Assembly: GCF_009711935.1 (NCBI RefSeq)
Contig: NZ_VIKX01000082.1
Coordinates: 1 to 46,272, forward strand
DNA from: Dolichospermum sp. UHCC 0259
GTDB taxonomy: Bacteria > Cyanobacteriota > Cyanobacteriia > Cyanobacteriales > Nostocaceae
Direction of reading: 5' to 3'
Length of the DNA stretch: 46,272 bases
A program made the position numbers and the translations under genes. Positions 38,561 through 46,272 of this stretch are shown piece after piece; position 1 is the first letter of the stretch; each line of letters starts with the position of its first letter. The notes under the pieces were generated by a model. The model made no database searches. It was not told the DNA's origin and saw nothing but the letters and a program-made list of their open reading frames with translations.

Positions 38561-38734
38561 AATACCTATTGTGGCTGTGAAACTATCCCCAAGTCAAATC
38601 AATCCACCTACAAATAATTCCCATTTGATTCGGTGACTCCTAACTCCTACCATCATAAAAAACCTTGGCAAAACCTCGGAAAATATCAAGTCCTGCCAAG
38701 GTATTTAGTTATCAGTAATTACTATGAAATCCCA
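38561..38734. repeat. 174-bp duplicated block, copy A
   Basis: Matches 41435-41608 at equal length with only a few substitutions. Each copy lies downstream of a minus-strand phosphatase gene and holds its terminator. Confidence 0.92.
38657..38701 (-). terminator. Rho-independent terminator of the PhoA-type gene
   Basis: On the minus strand CCTTGGCA and TGCCAAGG pair across a 23-nt loop and are followed by TTTTTT. Located 120 bp after the stop codon. Confidence 0.8.
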
Positions 38735-38820
38735 ACTTTACAGCGATTTTTGCTCTTATGAGTTGCATCTTAGCCCCCTCATCGCTTGCGGGGAGGGGGT
38801 TGGGGGTGGGGTTCTTGGAA

Positions 38821-41142
38821 TTAAACCAGAACAAACTGATTAGGATTAGCCACACTCAAAGCGATCGCTTGAATACCAGTTAAAGTGGCTAAAGTTTGAC
38901 CACCAAAGATAACCGCAGTATCAGCACCAACTTGAGTCAAAGTTAGATTAGCTGTAGTGATACCTAAACTAGCAGCGCCCTTAATACCAATCACATCCGA
39001 ACCAACTTGGAAATCTAGAACTGTGTTAGCGGCTTTTGGTAGTTCAGCGTTGACAATCCAGAATTGGTCAGCGCCAATACCACCAGATAACAGGTTGCCA
39101 CCACCGAGTCCAACGTAGAATTTATCGTTACCACTACCACCTAATGCCCGGTCATTGCTACCTAAATAGAAAGTATCATCACCAGCGCCACCAGACATCC
39201 GATTCTCACCTTTACCATCTCTAGCATCAAATTCATCATTGCCATCACTGCCGAAGGCTCTGTCGTTGCGACTAACGTAGATTTTATCGTTACCGCTACC
39301 AGTGTCAATGATGTTGTTACGAGCATTGCTATTGAATGCTAAATCAACTTCATCGTTTCCTGCACCACTAAATACAGTGTCTTGAACCCCATCTATATTT
39401 TGAAGTGCAATTAAGGTATCTGCGCCAGTAGTTCCAGAAACAAAGTCTTCCTGATTAACTTCAGTTACTGAGGCAAACAAAGTTTTAGCAATGTGGACTT
39501 GATCAACGGTATTAGCAAGACCGGGGATTTGAAAACCGTAGGATTCAAAACCTGTACCGATTGAATTTGTTAGTGTTTCAGAGTCAACACCTTGATAGTA
39601 AACAGGGACAGGACGGGTGGTATGGGTTCCCCATTCGTATTTATCGGTGGCGCTAGTTCCCCAGAATTGCCCAGAACCAGAGATTGTGTCAATGGTAGTT
39701 AATTGTTCAGCACCGAGGTTTCTGACTAATGTAGGGTAGTCGCCATTAAGGGTAAGGTAATGGTCATGGTCAGCAGTAACGATCAGTTGGTTATCCGCCC
39801 AACCACCATTTTGGTTAATCCACTCAATGGTAGAGCCAATCGCTTTGTCAAAGTCTAAAATTGTGCCAATCAGGTTGTCAAGGTTGTTGTCGTGGGCTGC
39901 CCAGTCAATATCACCAGCTTCAACCATCAACCAGAAACCATCGGGATCTTTACCTAATACAGATAAAGCGGCTTTAGTCAGGTCATCAAGAGTTGGGTTT
40001 TCGTCAGTCTCTCTGGCAATGAACTGTGTATCTGTTTCACCAGGATTGAGAGGTCTCAGGGTATCTGGATTTAGACCCTTGGTTGAGTAGACGGTGAACA
40101 TTCCCAAGCCAGTGGTGCTGTAGTCACCATCGGCAGAACTAACGGGCAAGTTACCATCTTGTCCACGCGCACCATAGAGACCAAGGAGGCGATCGCCTTT
40201 TTCGGGATCAAGTTGAGCCGCAGTATTCGCCAATACCTCAGCCGCATTTGCACCACGTTCCAAAAAGGTGTAGTCGTAAATGTTGCTGGTAGGCTTGGTA
40301 CTTAACTCTGTATAGGTTGATTGAGAAATGTAAGTATTACTTCTAATGGAGTCTGGTTCAACACCTACTGGTAAAGGATTTCCTGGTGTAGAAAGAGGAT
40401 GACCACCACCAAGGAGTACAGTTGGTTGGAAAATACGGAGTTCTTGCTGCAAGATGTTATCTAGTGAAGGAAATTCACCATCAAACTTGTTGCGATTATT
40501 GACATTTGCAGCAGCAGCAGCAGGAGTAGCATGATCAACAGGAACAGATGCCACTATACCAGTTGATTTACCAAGAGATGCCGCTCTAGAAAGCACACTT
40601 TCAACAGGATTTTCAAAAATATCAACACCAATAGCGGCGTTATAGGTCTTAATCCCTGAATAAAGGGTGGTAGCTGTGTTAGCAGAGTCAGGATAGCTGT
40701 ACTTAATATACTCAGCATCAATACCTGCCGTCCAAGGATTTATACCACCTCTAACTGGATCGTAACCCACAAGGTTGCCAACAACACCATTGTTAGCGTT
40801 TGCTCCTCCATTAGGGGTAGTTCCAGGGTTAAATGTGGGATTAAATTCAAACCCAGGACGGATAGGTGCTGTACCTGTCACATTAGTGAAGGTATTACCA
40901 TTGAGGGCTGAGTTTGATACGTTATATATACCGTTACTACCTGCAATTGTAGTTCCGTAGGTAGTTGCTTGTGTATAACCTGTCAAGGTTTGGAAATTAA
41001 GCCCTGTTCCCTTGCCAGATGTATAAAAGTCATTGAGGGTTGTACCAGTCTTACCTTCACTGATTTGTTGGTAGATAGCCGCAGCGCGAGCCATTTCCCA
41101 GCCTAAACCGTCGCCGATCATGATAATTGTATTCTTAGCCAT
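38821..41142 (-). CDS. PhoA-type alkaline phosphatase with RTX tail
   Basis: A 773-aa enzyme that should release phosphate from organic phosphate esters outside the cell. Metal-site and catalytic motifs: IGDGLG at 10-14, the phosphorylated Ser in DSANTATT (S153), DHATPAAAA near 204, VEAGDIDWAAHDNN and TADHDH. The C-terminal 200 residues are Ca-binding RTX-like repeats (GGSGNDKFYVGLGGG) and a 69-residue tail shared almost unchanged with the PhoX-type protein. There is no signal peptide, so export is probably by type I secretion through the C-terminus (inference). AAAGAG lies before the ATG. Confidence 0.92.
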   Translation of the reverse strand: MAKNTIIMIGDGLGWEMARAAAIYQQISEGKTGTTLNDFYTSGKGTGLNFQTLTGYTQATTYGTTIAGSNGIYNVSNSALNGNTFTNVTGTAPIRPGFEFNPTFNPGTTPNGGANANNGVVGNLVGYDPVRGGINPWTAGIDAEYIKYSYPDSANTATTLYSGIKTYNAAIGVDIFENPVESVLSRAASLGKSTGIVASVPVDHATPAAAAANVNNRNKFDGEFPSLDNILQQELRIFQPTVLLGGGHPLSTPGNPLPVGVEPDSIRSNTYISQSTYTELSTKPTSNIYDYTFLERGANAAEVLANTAAQLDPEKGDRLLGLYGARGQDGNLPVSSADGDYSTTGLGMFTVYSTKGLNPDTLRPLNPGETDTQFIARETDENPTLDDLTKAALSVLGKDPDGFWLMVEAGDIDWAAHDNNLDNLIGTILDFDKAIGSTIEWINQNGGWADNQLIVTADHDHYLTLNGDYPTLVRNLGAEQLTTIDTISGSGQFWGTSATDKYEWGTHTTRPVPVYYQGVDSETLTNSIGTGFESYGFQIPGLANTVDQVHIAKTLFASVTEVNQEDFVSGTTGADTLIALQNIDGVQDTVFSGAGNDEVDLAFNSNARNNIIDTGSGNDKIYVSRNDRAFGSDGNDEFDARDGKGENRMSGGAGDDTFYLGSNDRALGGSGNDKFYVGLGGGNLLSGGIGADQFWIVNAELPKAANTVLDFQVGSDVIGIKGAASLGITTANLTLTQVGADTAVIFGGQTLATLTGIQAIALSVANPNQFVLV

Positions 41143-41434
41143 AAAACTCTTTAATTCCCTTGATGATACTTACTGAATGAATAAATCCTGTTTTTGCAAA
41201 CTTAGGTAAATCTAATTTGCTGAGTATGAATATTACGCTTTCTCAGAATTTCACGTAAAAGTTAAGCTAGGACTATGATTTAACAATTTATTGATTAAAA
41301 AATTGGTTTTAAAATTAATTTTTAGTTATGAAAAGATTATTTTATTAAACTTTAAAATTTACCCTATAAACATACAGCAGCCTACATTTTATTACGTAAA
41401 CTTTTGTAAAAATCACTTACAACACCGCACCTAT
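41143..41434 (-). promoter_or_regulatory. Upstream region of the PhoA-type gene
   Basis: This 292-bp region resembles the region upstream of the PhoX-type gene. Shared words include ACTATGATTTA, TTGATTAAAAA and TTATG-AAAGATTAT. A degenerate Pho-box-like series (CATAACTA, ATTAATTT) lies in the same place. No gene is seen. Confidence 0.55.
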
Positions 41435-41608
41435 AATACCTATTGTGGCTTTGAAACTATCCCCAAGTCAAATCAATCCACCTACAAATAATTCCCATTT
41501 TACTCTGTGATTCCTAACTCCTACCATCATAAAAAACCTTGGCAAAACCTCGAAAAATATCAAGTCCTGCCAAGGTATTTAGTTATCAGTAATTACTATG
41601 AAATCCCA
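41435..41608. repeat. 174-bp duplicated block, copy B
   Basis: Partner of 38561-38734, placed after the PhoX-type gene. Confidence 0.92.
41531..41575 (-). terminator. Rho-independent terminator of the PhoX-type gene
   Basis: Same CCTTGGCA/TGCCAAGG stem followed by TTTTTT on the minus strand, 41 bp after the stop codon. Confidence 0.8.
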
Positions 41609-41615
41609 GCTTGAA

Positions 41616-43880
41616 TTAAACTAGAACAAACTGATTAGGATTAGCTACACTCAAAGCGCTGGCTTGAATACCAGTTAAGGTGGCTAAAGTTTGACCACCA
41701 AAGATAACCGCAGTATCAGCACCAACTTGAGTCAAAGTCAGATTAGCGGTAGTGATGCCTAATTTAGCAGCACCAGAAATACCAATTACATCAGTACCAA
41801 TTTGGAAATCTAGAACTGTGTTAGTAGCTTTGGTTAATTCACCAAAAACAATCCAGAATTGGTCAGTGCCAGCACCACCAGATAGGGTGTGACCACCACC
41901 AAGACCAATTTCAAAGGTATCATTACCATCACCACCCAAGGCACGACCATTAGAACCATTACCCAGGAAGAACAGATCATTACCAGCGCCACCGGAGGCA
42001 CGGAAATTACTGGCTTCATCTCCAAAGAATGTGTCGTTATCAGCACTACCAAAAGCGCGATCGCCATTGGCAAGGAATATTTCATCAGAACCACTACCAG
42101 CATCAATAATGTTATTGCTGGCAAGAGCGCCCGCGGCTGGACTATCAATCTTGTCATTACCAGCACCAGTAAAGACGACATCGTTAATACCACCAAAGCC
42201 AGGAGTTTGCTTGGCTACAATTGTATCGGCATTAGGTGTACCAGCAAAGAATTGGGTGTCCTGAATAAGATCTGCATCAGGAGCAACTAAGAAGGATAAC
42301 TGACCACCACGGACGAGGTTTTCGTTAGCAGTTGGAGTTCCATCCCCATTACCATCAATGTTAGTTGCGGTGATGATTGTGCCATTGTTAAGTGTGCCAG
42401 CTTGCACATCAAAAATGAATAATTCACCAGGCTTATTCCCAAACAAATTGGAAACATCAAGAATACCAGAAGTTTCCCAGTTACCCAGGTCAGCAGGGTT
42501 AGAATCAACCTGACCAGAAGGAATACCTGAGCGATCGACTTGTCCAATCCGGGTTAGGGTAGAAGAAGGGTTAGCGGCTGAAGGATCGAGGCTATAGATG
42601 GAAGTTTCTTCCTTAGAAGTTGCACCAAATAGAGTAGAAGAAATAGCGCGATCTTCTTGGATGTAGATTTTGCCATCGTCAGCCCAATCGAGGTTATCAG
42701 GGCTACGCAGACCGAAATCTTTCTTATCAGCTTCGTTACCATCGTAGAGGATGTCTAATCTGGCACTGATATCATCTGTATTGATATTATTGAAATTAAC
42801 ATCAATTTTGTAAGTAGTTCCCCAAGTATCAGCACCACCAAAAATAGATTCCCGACCTGTAGAAGCTAGTACCGCTTGTGTACCGTCTTGAGGGTTGGTG
42901 GCAACATCTTCAGGACGAGAAAACAAGAATGCTTTGACATCTGCGGCTAATTTATCTTGCTGTGCTTGGGTGGCAAAGCCTTGAGCATCATAACCAAGTT
43001 CATTTTGAATGCTTGTATCTGAGTCTGGTCCATCAACAGCAGTATTAGCAAGAGCAGGGTCATAATATTTGATCTCTACAAACTTACCAACGGTAGAGTT
43101 GTTTGTACCTTTGAAGTCTCTAGGATCAGCTTCGATCGCATCAGTAGCATTACTGGGGTCATCAGCAACCCAAACATAGAGCTTACCTTGTCCAAGTCCA
43201 TTCCGGTCTAAGAAACTACCATCATTCTTGGCATTCTTGTCACCAATATAGAGAATCAGAGGTGCAGGTCCGCGATCATCACCAATTAAAAAAGCAACTT
43301 TGTCAGTGCGGCCTGTGTTCAACTCAGTGACGTTTTCCCATGCAGCCCGACCAAACCAAGGAAGAGTATATAAGACATTGGTTTTGGTATCTAAAGCAAA
43401 TTGTGTCCCACCATAGGTTTCTTCACCAGAGAAGAAAATACGATCAGCTAAACCAATACCCGCACCAAACTGGTTGGCTTCAAACAAAGCAGCAGAACAA
43501 AAACGTTGAATACCACCAAATTCTAAGTCAGCAGCAGCATCAACAACTTCACCTTTGCGGTTGATAATGGTGTCATAGGCTAGTCCAGAATTAGTAATCT
43601 GGAGTGTGCGCTTATCAACATCAAAGAAGCTAACTCTTGCACCGGGAAGTTTTGTGTTGTTTTTAAGAGTGTATTCATAACCAACCGTACTACCTAGCTC
43701 GTGGTTAACAAGCAAACGCACAGTGGTGTCGTTGAGTGAGAAAGCACCAATACCATCAAGAATACCGGGAGGAACATAGTCACCAATTTTGTCACCAACG
43801 GTAAAAATTGGGTCAACTGTGTAACCATTTAGCCCTTTTACTTGAGACGGTTGAGTTGTATCGAATGGTGTGTTAGCCAT
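41616..43880 (-). CDS. phoX: PhoX-type (DUF839) alkaline phosphatase with RTX tail
   Basis: About 754 aa. PhoX enzymes are Ca/Fe-dependent phosphatases used under phosphate starvation. Family marks: LLVNHELGS, GGIQRFCSAALFE (the Cys position known as a metal ligand in PhoX), SGEETYGG, and DNLDWADDGKIYIQEDRA. The C-terminus has RTX-like repeats (GDGNDTFEIGLGGGHTL) and the 69-residue tail shared with the PhoA-type protein, with six differences. It lacks the usual Tat signal peptide, which fits type I secretion. The ATG at 43880 has GAAGGA just upstream; a TTG at 43892 is within that site and unlikely. Confidence 0.93.
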   Translation of the reverse strand: MANTPFDTTQPSQVKGLNGYTVDPIFTVGDKIGDYVPPGILDGIGAFSLNDTTVRLLVNHELGSTVGYEYTLKNNTKLPGARVSFFDVDKRTLQITNSGLAYDTIINRKGEVVDAAADLEFGGIQRFCSAALFEANQFGAGIGLADRIFFSGEETYGGTQFALDTKTNVLYTLPWFGRAAWENVTELNTGRTDKVAFLIGDDRGPAPLILYIGDKNAKNDGSFLDRNGLGQGKLYVWVADDPSNATDAIEADPRDFKGTNNSTVGKFVEIKYYDPALANTAVDGPDSDTSIQNELGYDAQGFATQAQQDKLAADVKAFLFSRPEDVATNPQDGTQAVLASTGRESIFGGADTWGTTYKIDVNFNNINTDDISARLDILYDGNEADKKDFGLRSPDNLDWADDGKIYIQEDRAISSTLFGATSKEETSIYSLDPSAANPSSTLTRIGQVDRSGIPSGQVDSNPADLGNWETSGILDVSNLFGNKPGELFIFDVQAGTLNNGTIITATNIDGNGDGTPTANENLVRGGQLSFLVAPDADLIQDTQFFAGTPNADTIVAKQTPGFGGINDVVFTGAGNDKIDSPAAGALASNNIIDAGSGSDEIFLANGDRAFGSADNDTFFGDEASNFRASGGAGNDLFFLGNGSNGRALGGDGNDTFEIGLGGGHTLSGGAGTDQFWIVFGELTKATNTVLDFQIGTDVIGISGAAKLGITTANLTLTQVGADTAVIFGGQTLATLTGIQASALSVANPNQFVLV

Positions 43881-44032
43881 AGAATCCTTCAATTTTCTTT
43901 GTAATGCTGACTGGAATCAATACTTGGTAAATTTAGGAAAACCTAATATTTACTGAATATGAATATTACTCTTCAGTAAAGTCTCACATATAGGTTAAGA
44001 AGGAACTATGATTTAGCTATTTCTTGATTAAA

Positions 44033-44062
44033 AATTCATTCAAAGGTTAATTTTCGGTTATG
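44033..44062 (-). promoter_or_regulatory. Pho-box-like array before the PhoX-type gene
   Basis: On the minus strand three 8-mers with 3-bp spacers read CATAACCG, ATTAACCT and AATGAATT, compared with CTTAACCT in cyanobacterial Pho boxes (6, 7 and 4 matches). The array is about 155-180 bp upstream of the ATG and is the likely PhoB (SphR) site. Confidence 0.65.
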
Positions 44063-44072
44063 GAAAGATTAT

Positions 44073-44675
44073 CTATTTATTAGGTACTATGCCAATATTA
44101 AAACTAATACACACCCGATCCTCATCACTCATATTCATTTCCACACCATGTAACAGCCAACTAGGAAATATTAACATTGTTCCTGCCCGCGCTTTATAAG
44201 TTATTTTGGGGAAGTTCCAAAGATTAAACTCTATGGAAGGTGGGATAATCATCTGTGAAGCTGGTCGCGGGTCAGAGAAAAATATGCCACCACAATTTTC
44301 AGGAGTTTTCAGATAATAAACTCCACTTAAAATTGAATTGGGATGATTATGTACAGAATTTGAAGCAAGTTTACGATTAATAATTGCCCAACAAGTTGTA
44401 ATTTTGAGGCTAAATTTTTGTAAATCCCATTGCAAAAATGTGGCAACTTCTAAGACATTTTCATTAATGATTTGTGTCAGGTTATTAAAACTATCCATTT
44501 CATGCAACCTGTCCGCACTATGCCATCCTAGTATATTTGACCACTTCTCACCCTGACTATCTCGACGTTCTTCCCCATAGATAGCTTCTAAAAGTGGAGA
44601 ATTTAATTGTTGATAATTTTCTACAGAAAAATGCCACACAGAAGTGGGAAACCAATCATTTCTAGAACCAGCCAT
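44073..44675 (-). CDS. Putative 2OG-Fe(II) oxygenase
   Basis: A 200-aa protein of the TIGR02466-like group: a short N-terminal WFPTSVWHF, then VHNHPNSILSGVYYLK (first His), GGIFFSDPRP, and the closing GTMLIFPSWLLHGVE (second His) with DRVCISFNIG. These fit a double-stranded beta-helix with Fe(II)/2-oxoglutarate binding. The substrate is unknown. It sits head-to-tail upstream of the PhoX-type gene. Confidence 0.75.
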   Translation of the reverse strand: MAGSRNDWFPTSVWHFSVENYQQLNSPLLEAIYGEERRDSQGEKWSNILGWHSADRLHEMDSFNNLTQIINENVLEVATFLQWDLQKFSLKITTCWAIINRKLASNSVHNHPNSILSGVYYLKTPENCGGIFFSDPRPASQMIIPPSIEFNLWNFPKITYKARAGTMLIFPSWLLHGVEMNMSDEDRVCISFNIGIVPNK

Positions 44676-44698
44676 AATTTTGATTTATGTTTATAGTA

Positions 44699-44719
44699 GG
44701 GAACAGGGAACAGGGAACA
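44699..44719. repeat. GGGAACA heptamer tandem repeat
   Basis: Three perfect copies between the oxygenase gene and the DUF4079-type gene. Confidence 0.85.
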
Positions 44720-44897
44720 GAATTAAAAGTCTTTTGGTGTATTGTTTTTTAGATAAATCCGGGATCTCATTCAAGTGCATACCGCTTTATATTGACTTGT
44801 AATCTCTGTAGTTGAGAAAAAACATGGACAGCTAAAAACAAAAAAAGCTGAAGTCCTGTTAAGCTCAATAGGTAACTTTTCCGAACTGAACTGTTTT

Positions 44898-45356
44898 ATG
44901 CACCTACCTTCCTTTCTATGGTTATGGAAAATAGCCGCTTGGTCAATGGGATTATCTTTACTAGCCTATTTATTTTTAGCCATAACTGGTATTTGGATGT
45001 TACGGGTCAGAATAAACCCAGAATCCTTCGGTATGCTCTTATCCTGGTATCGTCAGCAAGTGCGATCGCTCCATTATATAATCGGCATAACTATGGTTAG
45101 TCTAGTATTATTACTTCTAGCCGTTGGTATCGTTGGTACATTAGGACACTTTGGTTCATTAGGACATTCACCACATTTACTCGCTGGGTTAATAGTCGTC
45201 ATCTTAGTTTTAGTATCCGCTTTTAGTGCCACTCAAATTAGTACCATAAAACCTTGGGCTAGACCATTACATATTGGTTGTAATCTCTGCTTATTACTAG
45301 GATTCGCTTGGGTATCCTTCAGCGGTTGGACAGTAGTGCAAAAATATTTACCTTAA
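44898..45356 (+). CDS. DUF4079-type membrane protein
   Basis: A 152-aa integral membrane protein with four predicted helices. Histidines in or near them (LHYIIGITM, GTLGHFGSLGHSPHLLAG, RPLHIGCNLCLLLGFAWV) suggest heme or cofactor contacts. The pattern WKIAAWSMGLSL and PWARPLHIGCN fits the cyanobacterial DUF4079 family as I remember it. Function is unknown. Confidence 0.7.
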   Translation: MHLPSFLWLWKIAAWSMGLSLLAYLFLAITGIWMLRVRINPESFGMLLSWYRQQVRSLHYIIGITMVSLVLLLLAVGIVGTLGHFGSLGHSPHLLAGLIVVILVLVSAFSATQISTIKPWARPLHIGCNLCLLLGFAWVSFSGWTVVQKYLP

Positions 45357-45463
45357 TTCTCAGTTTCCACCATGCTTCTGTTATGTCTGGGAAACTGTAC
45401 AGACCACACACAAATAACTTATCCTGTCAATCTTGAAAATCCTAATTCTGACAATTTTAACCC

Positions 45464-45492
45464 TTGACAAAATTCTCAGTTTCGATTACACT
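45464..45492 (+). promoter_or_regulatory. Sigma-70-type promoter of the HigBA pair
   Basis: TTGACA at 45464-45469 and TACACT at 45487-45492, exactly 17 bp apart, about 85 bp before the toxin ATG. Confidence 0.75.
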
Positions 45493-45578
45493 AATGTTAT
45501 TCGTGGGAAAGTGTGCGCCCATATATATAAGGTTTTTATTTATCAAACTATTCAAAGCAGTAAAACCAACATTCATAA

Positions 45579-45872
45579 ATGATTCATACTTTCAAAAATT
45601 TGGGTACACAAGACATTTTTGATGGTAAAGATTCTAAAGCTGCTCGAAAAACCTGTCCCTCATCCCTTTGGAAGCGTACAATTCGTAAACTAGATCAGTT
45701 AGACTCAGTTACAAGCCTAGAAGATTTAAAAATTCCCCCAGGTAATTGTCTAGAAGCATTAAAAGGTGATAGAGAAGGTCAGTATAGGATTCGGATTAAT
45801 TATCAATATCGAATTTGCTTTTTTTGGCAAGAATTAGGGGCAGATGCTGTAGAAATTGTAGATTATCATTGA
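45579..45872 (+). CDS. higB: HigB-type toxin (RelE superfamily)
   Basis: A 97-aa toxin of the HigB plasmid-maintenance-killer family: IHTFKNLGTQDIF near the start, then LEALKGDREGQYRIRINYQYRICFFW, with conserved Arg residues that are likely catalytic, and VEIVDYH at the end. Such toxins cleave mRNA in the ribosome A site. The antitoxin gene follows after 16 bp. Full length, no lesion. Confidence 0.93.
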   Translation: MIHTFKNLGTQDIFDGKDSKAARKTCPSSLWKRTIRKLDQLDSVTSLEDLKIPPGNCLEALKGDREGQYRIRINYQYRICFFWQELGADAVEIVDYH

Positions 45873-45888
45873 GGTATTAATCACATTT

Positions 45889-46188
45889 ATGAAAATCCCA
45901 ACCCATCGTCCTCCTACCCATCCTGGAGAAATGTTATTAGAAGAGTTTATAATTCATCAGGGTTTAACACCCCAAAAAATAGCTGAATCTATAGGTGTTA
46001 CAGAACAGCAAATTATAGATTTAATCGCAGGTAAACAGCATATCACACCCAGTTTAGCACTGCGGTTATCCAGGTTTTTTGGCATATCTGTTGATTTCTG
46101 GATGAATTTACAAGTTCGCTGGGATCTATATTATGCTCAACAAGCAGAAGCAGAATTTCTGAATACAATTAATCCTTTTGTCGCTTAA
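45889..46188 (+). CDS. higA: HigA-type antitoxin (XRE family)
   Basis: A 99-aa antitoxin: THRPPTHPGEMLLEEFI at the start, then a helix-turn-helix at about 28-60 (TPQKIAESIGVTEQQIIDLIAGKQHIT) and SLALRLSRFFGISVDFWMNLQ. This is the standard HigA form, opposite in order to most TA pairs (toxin first). It neutralises the upstream toxin and represses the shared promoter. Confidence 0.94.
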   Translation: MKIPTHRPPTHPGEMLLEEFIIHQGLTPQKIAESIGVTEQQIIDLIAGKQHITPSLALRLSRFFGISVDFWMNLQVRWDLYYAQQAEAEFLNTINPFVA

Positions 46189-46272
46189 TTGTCTGAATCA
46201 GGATTTTCAGGATTTAAGGATTTACAGGATGTGATTTAAGGATTGTTTTTGAGGAAGTGGTGATTTTTTTGT
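46189..46272. repeat. AGGATTTTCAGGATTTA-type repeat at the window end
   Basis: Short direct words (CAGGATTT, AAGGATTT, CAGGAT) after the antitoxin gene. A similar run lies near 37170-37195. No gene seen before the window ends. Confidence 0.6.

Larger units (their letters stand above)
38474..38820. other. Intergenic region downstream of the PhoA-type gene
   Basis: No intact gene. It contains the remnant frame DSFTATIGIAVATIKMAID, the 174-bp duplicated block (38561-38734) with its terminator, and a dispersed repeat with CCCCCTCATCGCTTGCGGGG at about 38772-38791. Confidence 0.6.

Noticed and set aside
41834-42742. Alternative frames with Val/Leu-rich translation inside the PhoX-type gene
   Set aside because: They reflect the RTX repeat composition in the wrong frame; the PhoX frame is continuous and conserved.

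Overview
The window is a piece of a filamentous, heterocyst-type cyanobacterial chromosome (order Nostocales; inferred). The main evidence is a full-length HetR (456-1355), many HIP1 octamers (GCGATCGC), heptamer tandem repeats between genes, Uma2/DUF820 genes, a DUF1816 gene and a Mini-III RNase. The DNA is AT-rich. It carries several broken genes and many short palindromes, which suggests a genome that tolerates repeats and decay. I saw no rRNA, tRNA or CRISPR array.

Left part (1-24600), mostly housekeeping. hetR is followed by a secreted Cys-repeat protein, rpsD, moaA, and a three-gene run with an AtzG-like small subunit, an AtzE-family amidase and a DAO-family flavoenzyme. Then come a membrane protein, ilvD, a pentapeptide-repeat/TPR protein, a frameshifted SMR exporter, a DsbA-like oxidoreductase, a non-coding kilobase, a cytochrome b561-like protein and a solitary Dam-type methylase. 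Next are trpD overlapping tail-to-tail with a retropepsin-like protease gene, carA, a STAS-domain regulator that probably starts at AUA, mrnC, an RlmB-type methyltransferase with a repeat-expanded N-terminus, a DUF1816 gene, an alpha/beta hydrolase, two tandem CAP-domain genes and a small secreted protein.

Middle part (24600-38500), accessory. A decayed transposase lies next to a toxin-antitoxin pair whose toxin is broken and whose antitoxin is intact. A same-strand block follows: a dynamin-like GTPase (852 aa), an SrfB/Hsp70-like ATPase (1137 aa), an unknown 373-aa protein, a 100-aa membrane protein and a 394-aa protein. I read the last as a WGR-like domain plus two regions resembling the nuclease A inhibitor NuiA. 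Three Uma2-type putative nucleases come next, then a truncated ATPase remnant. This GTPase/Hsp70/NuiA-like block is my best candidate for an undescribed system.

Right part (38500-46272). Two unrelated alkaline phosphatases (PhoA-type and PhoX-type) sit in tandem on the minus strand. They share upstream DNA, an almost identical C-terminal tail and a duplicated 3' terminator region. The upstream region of the PhoX-type gene holds a three-unit Pho-box-like array. The window ends with a 2OG-Fe(II) oxygenase-like gene, a DUF4079-type membrane protein and an intact HigBA pair with a good sigma-70-type promoter.

Two palindrome families recur through the window. One is a 33-bp element with GATC near both ends (five copies, one inside a coding gene). 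The other is a GC-rich element ending in CGCCCCTAC (four copies, one inside trpD). All family assignments are from reading the sequence; none was checked against a database.
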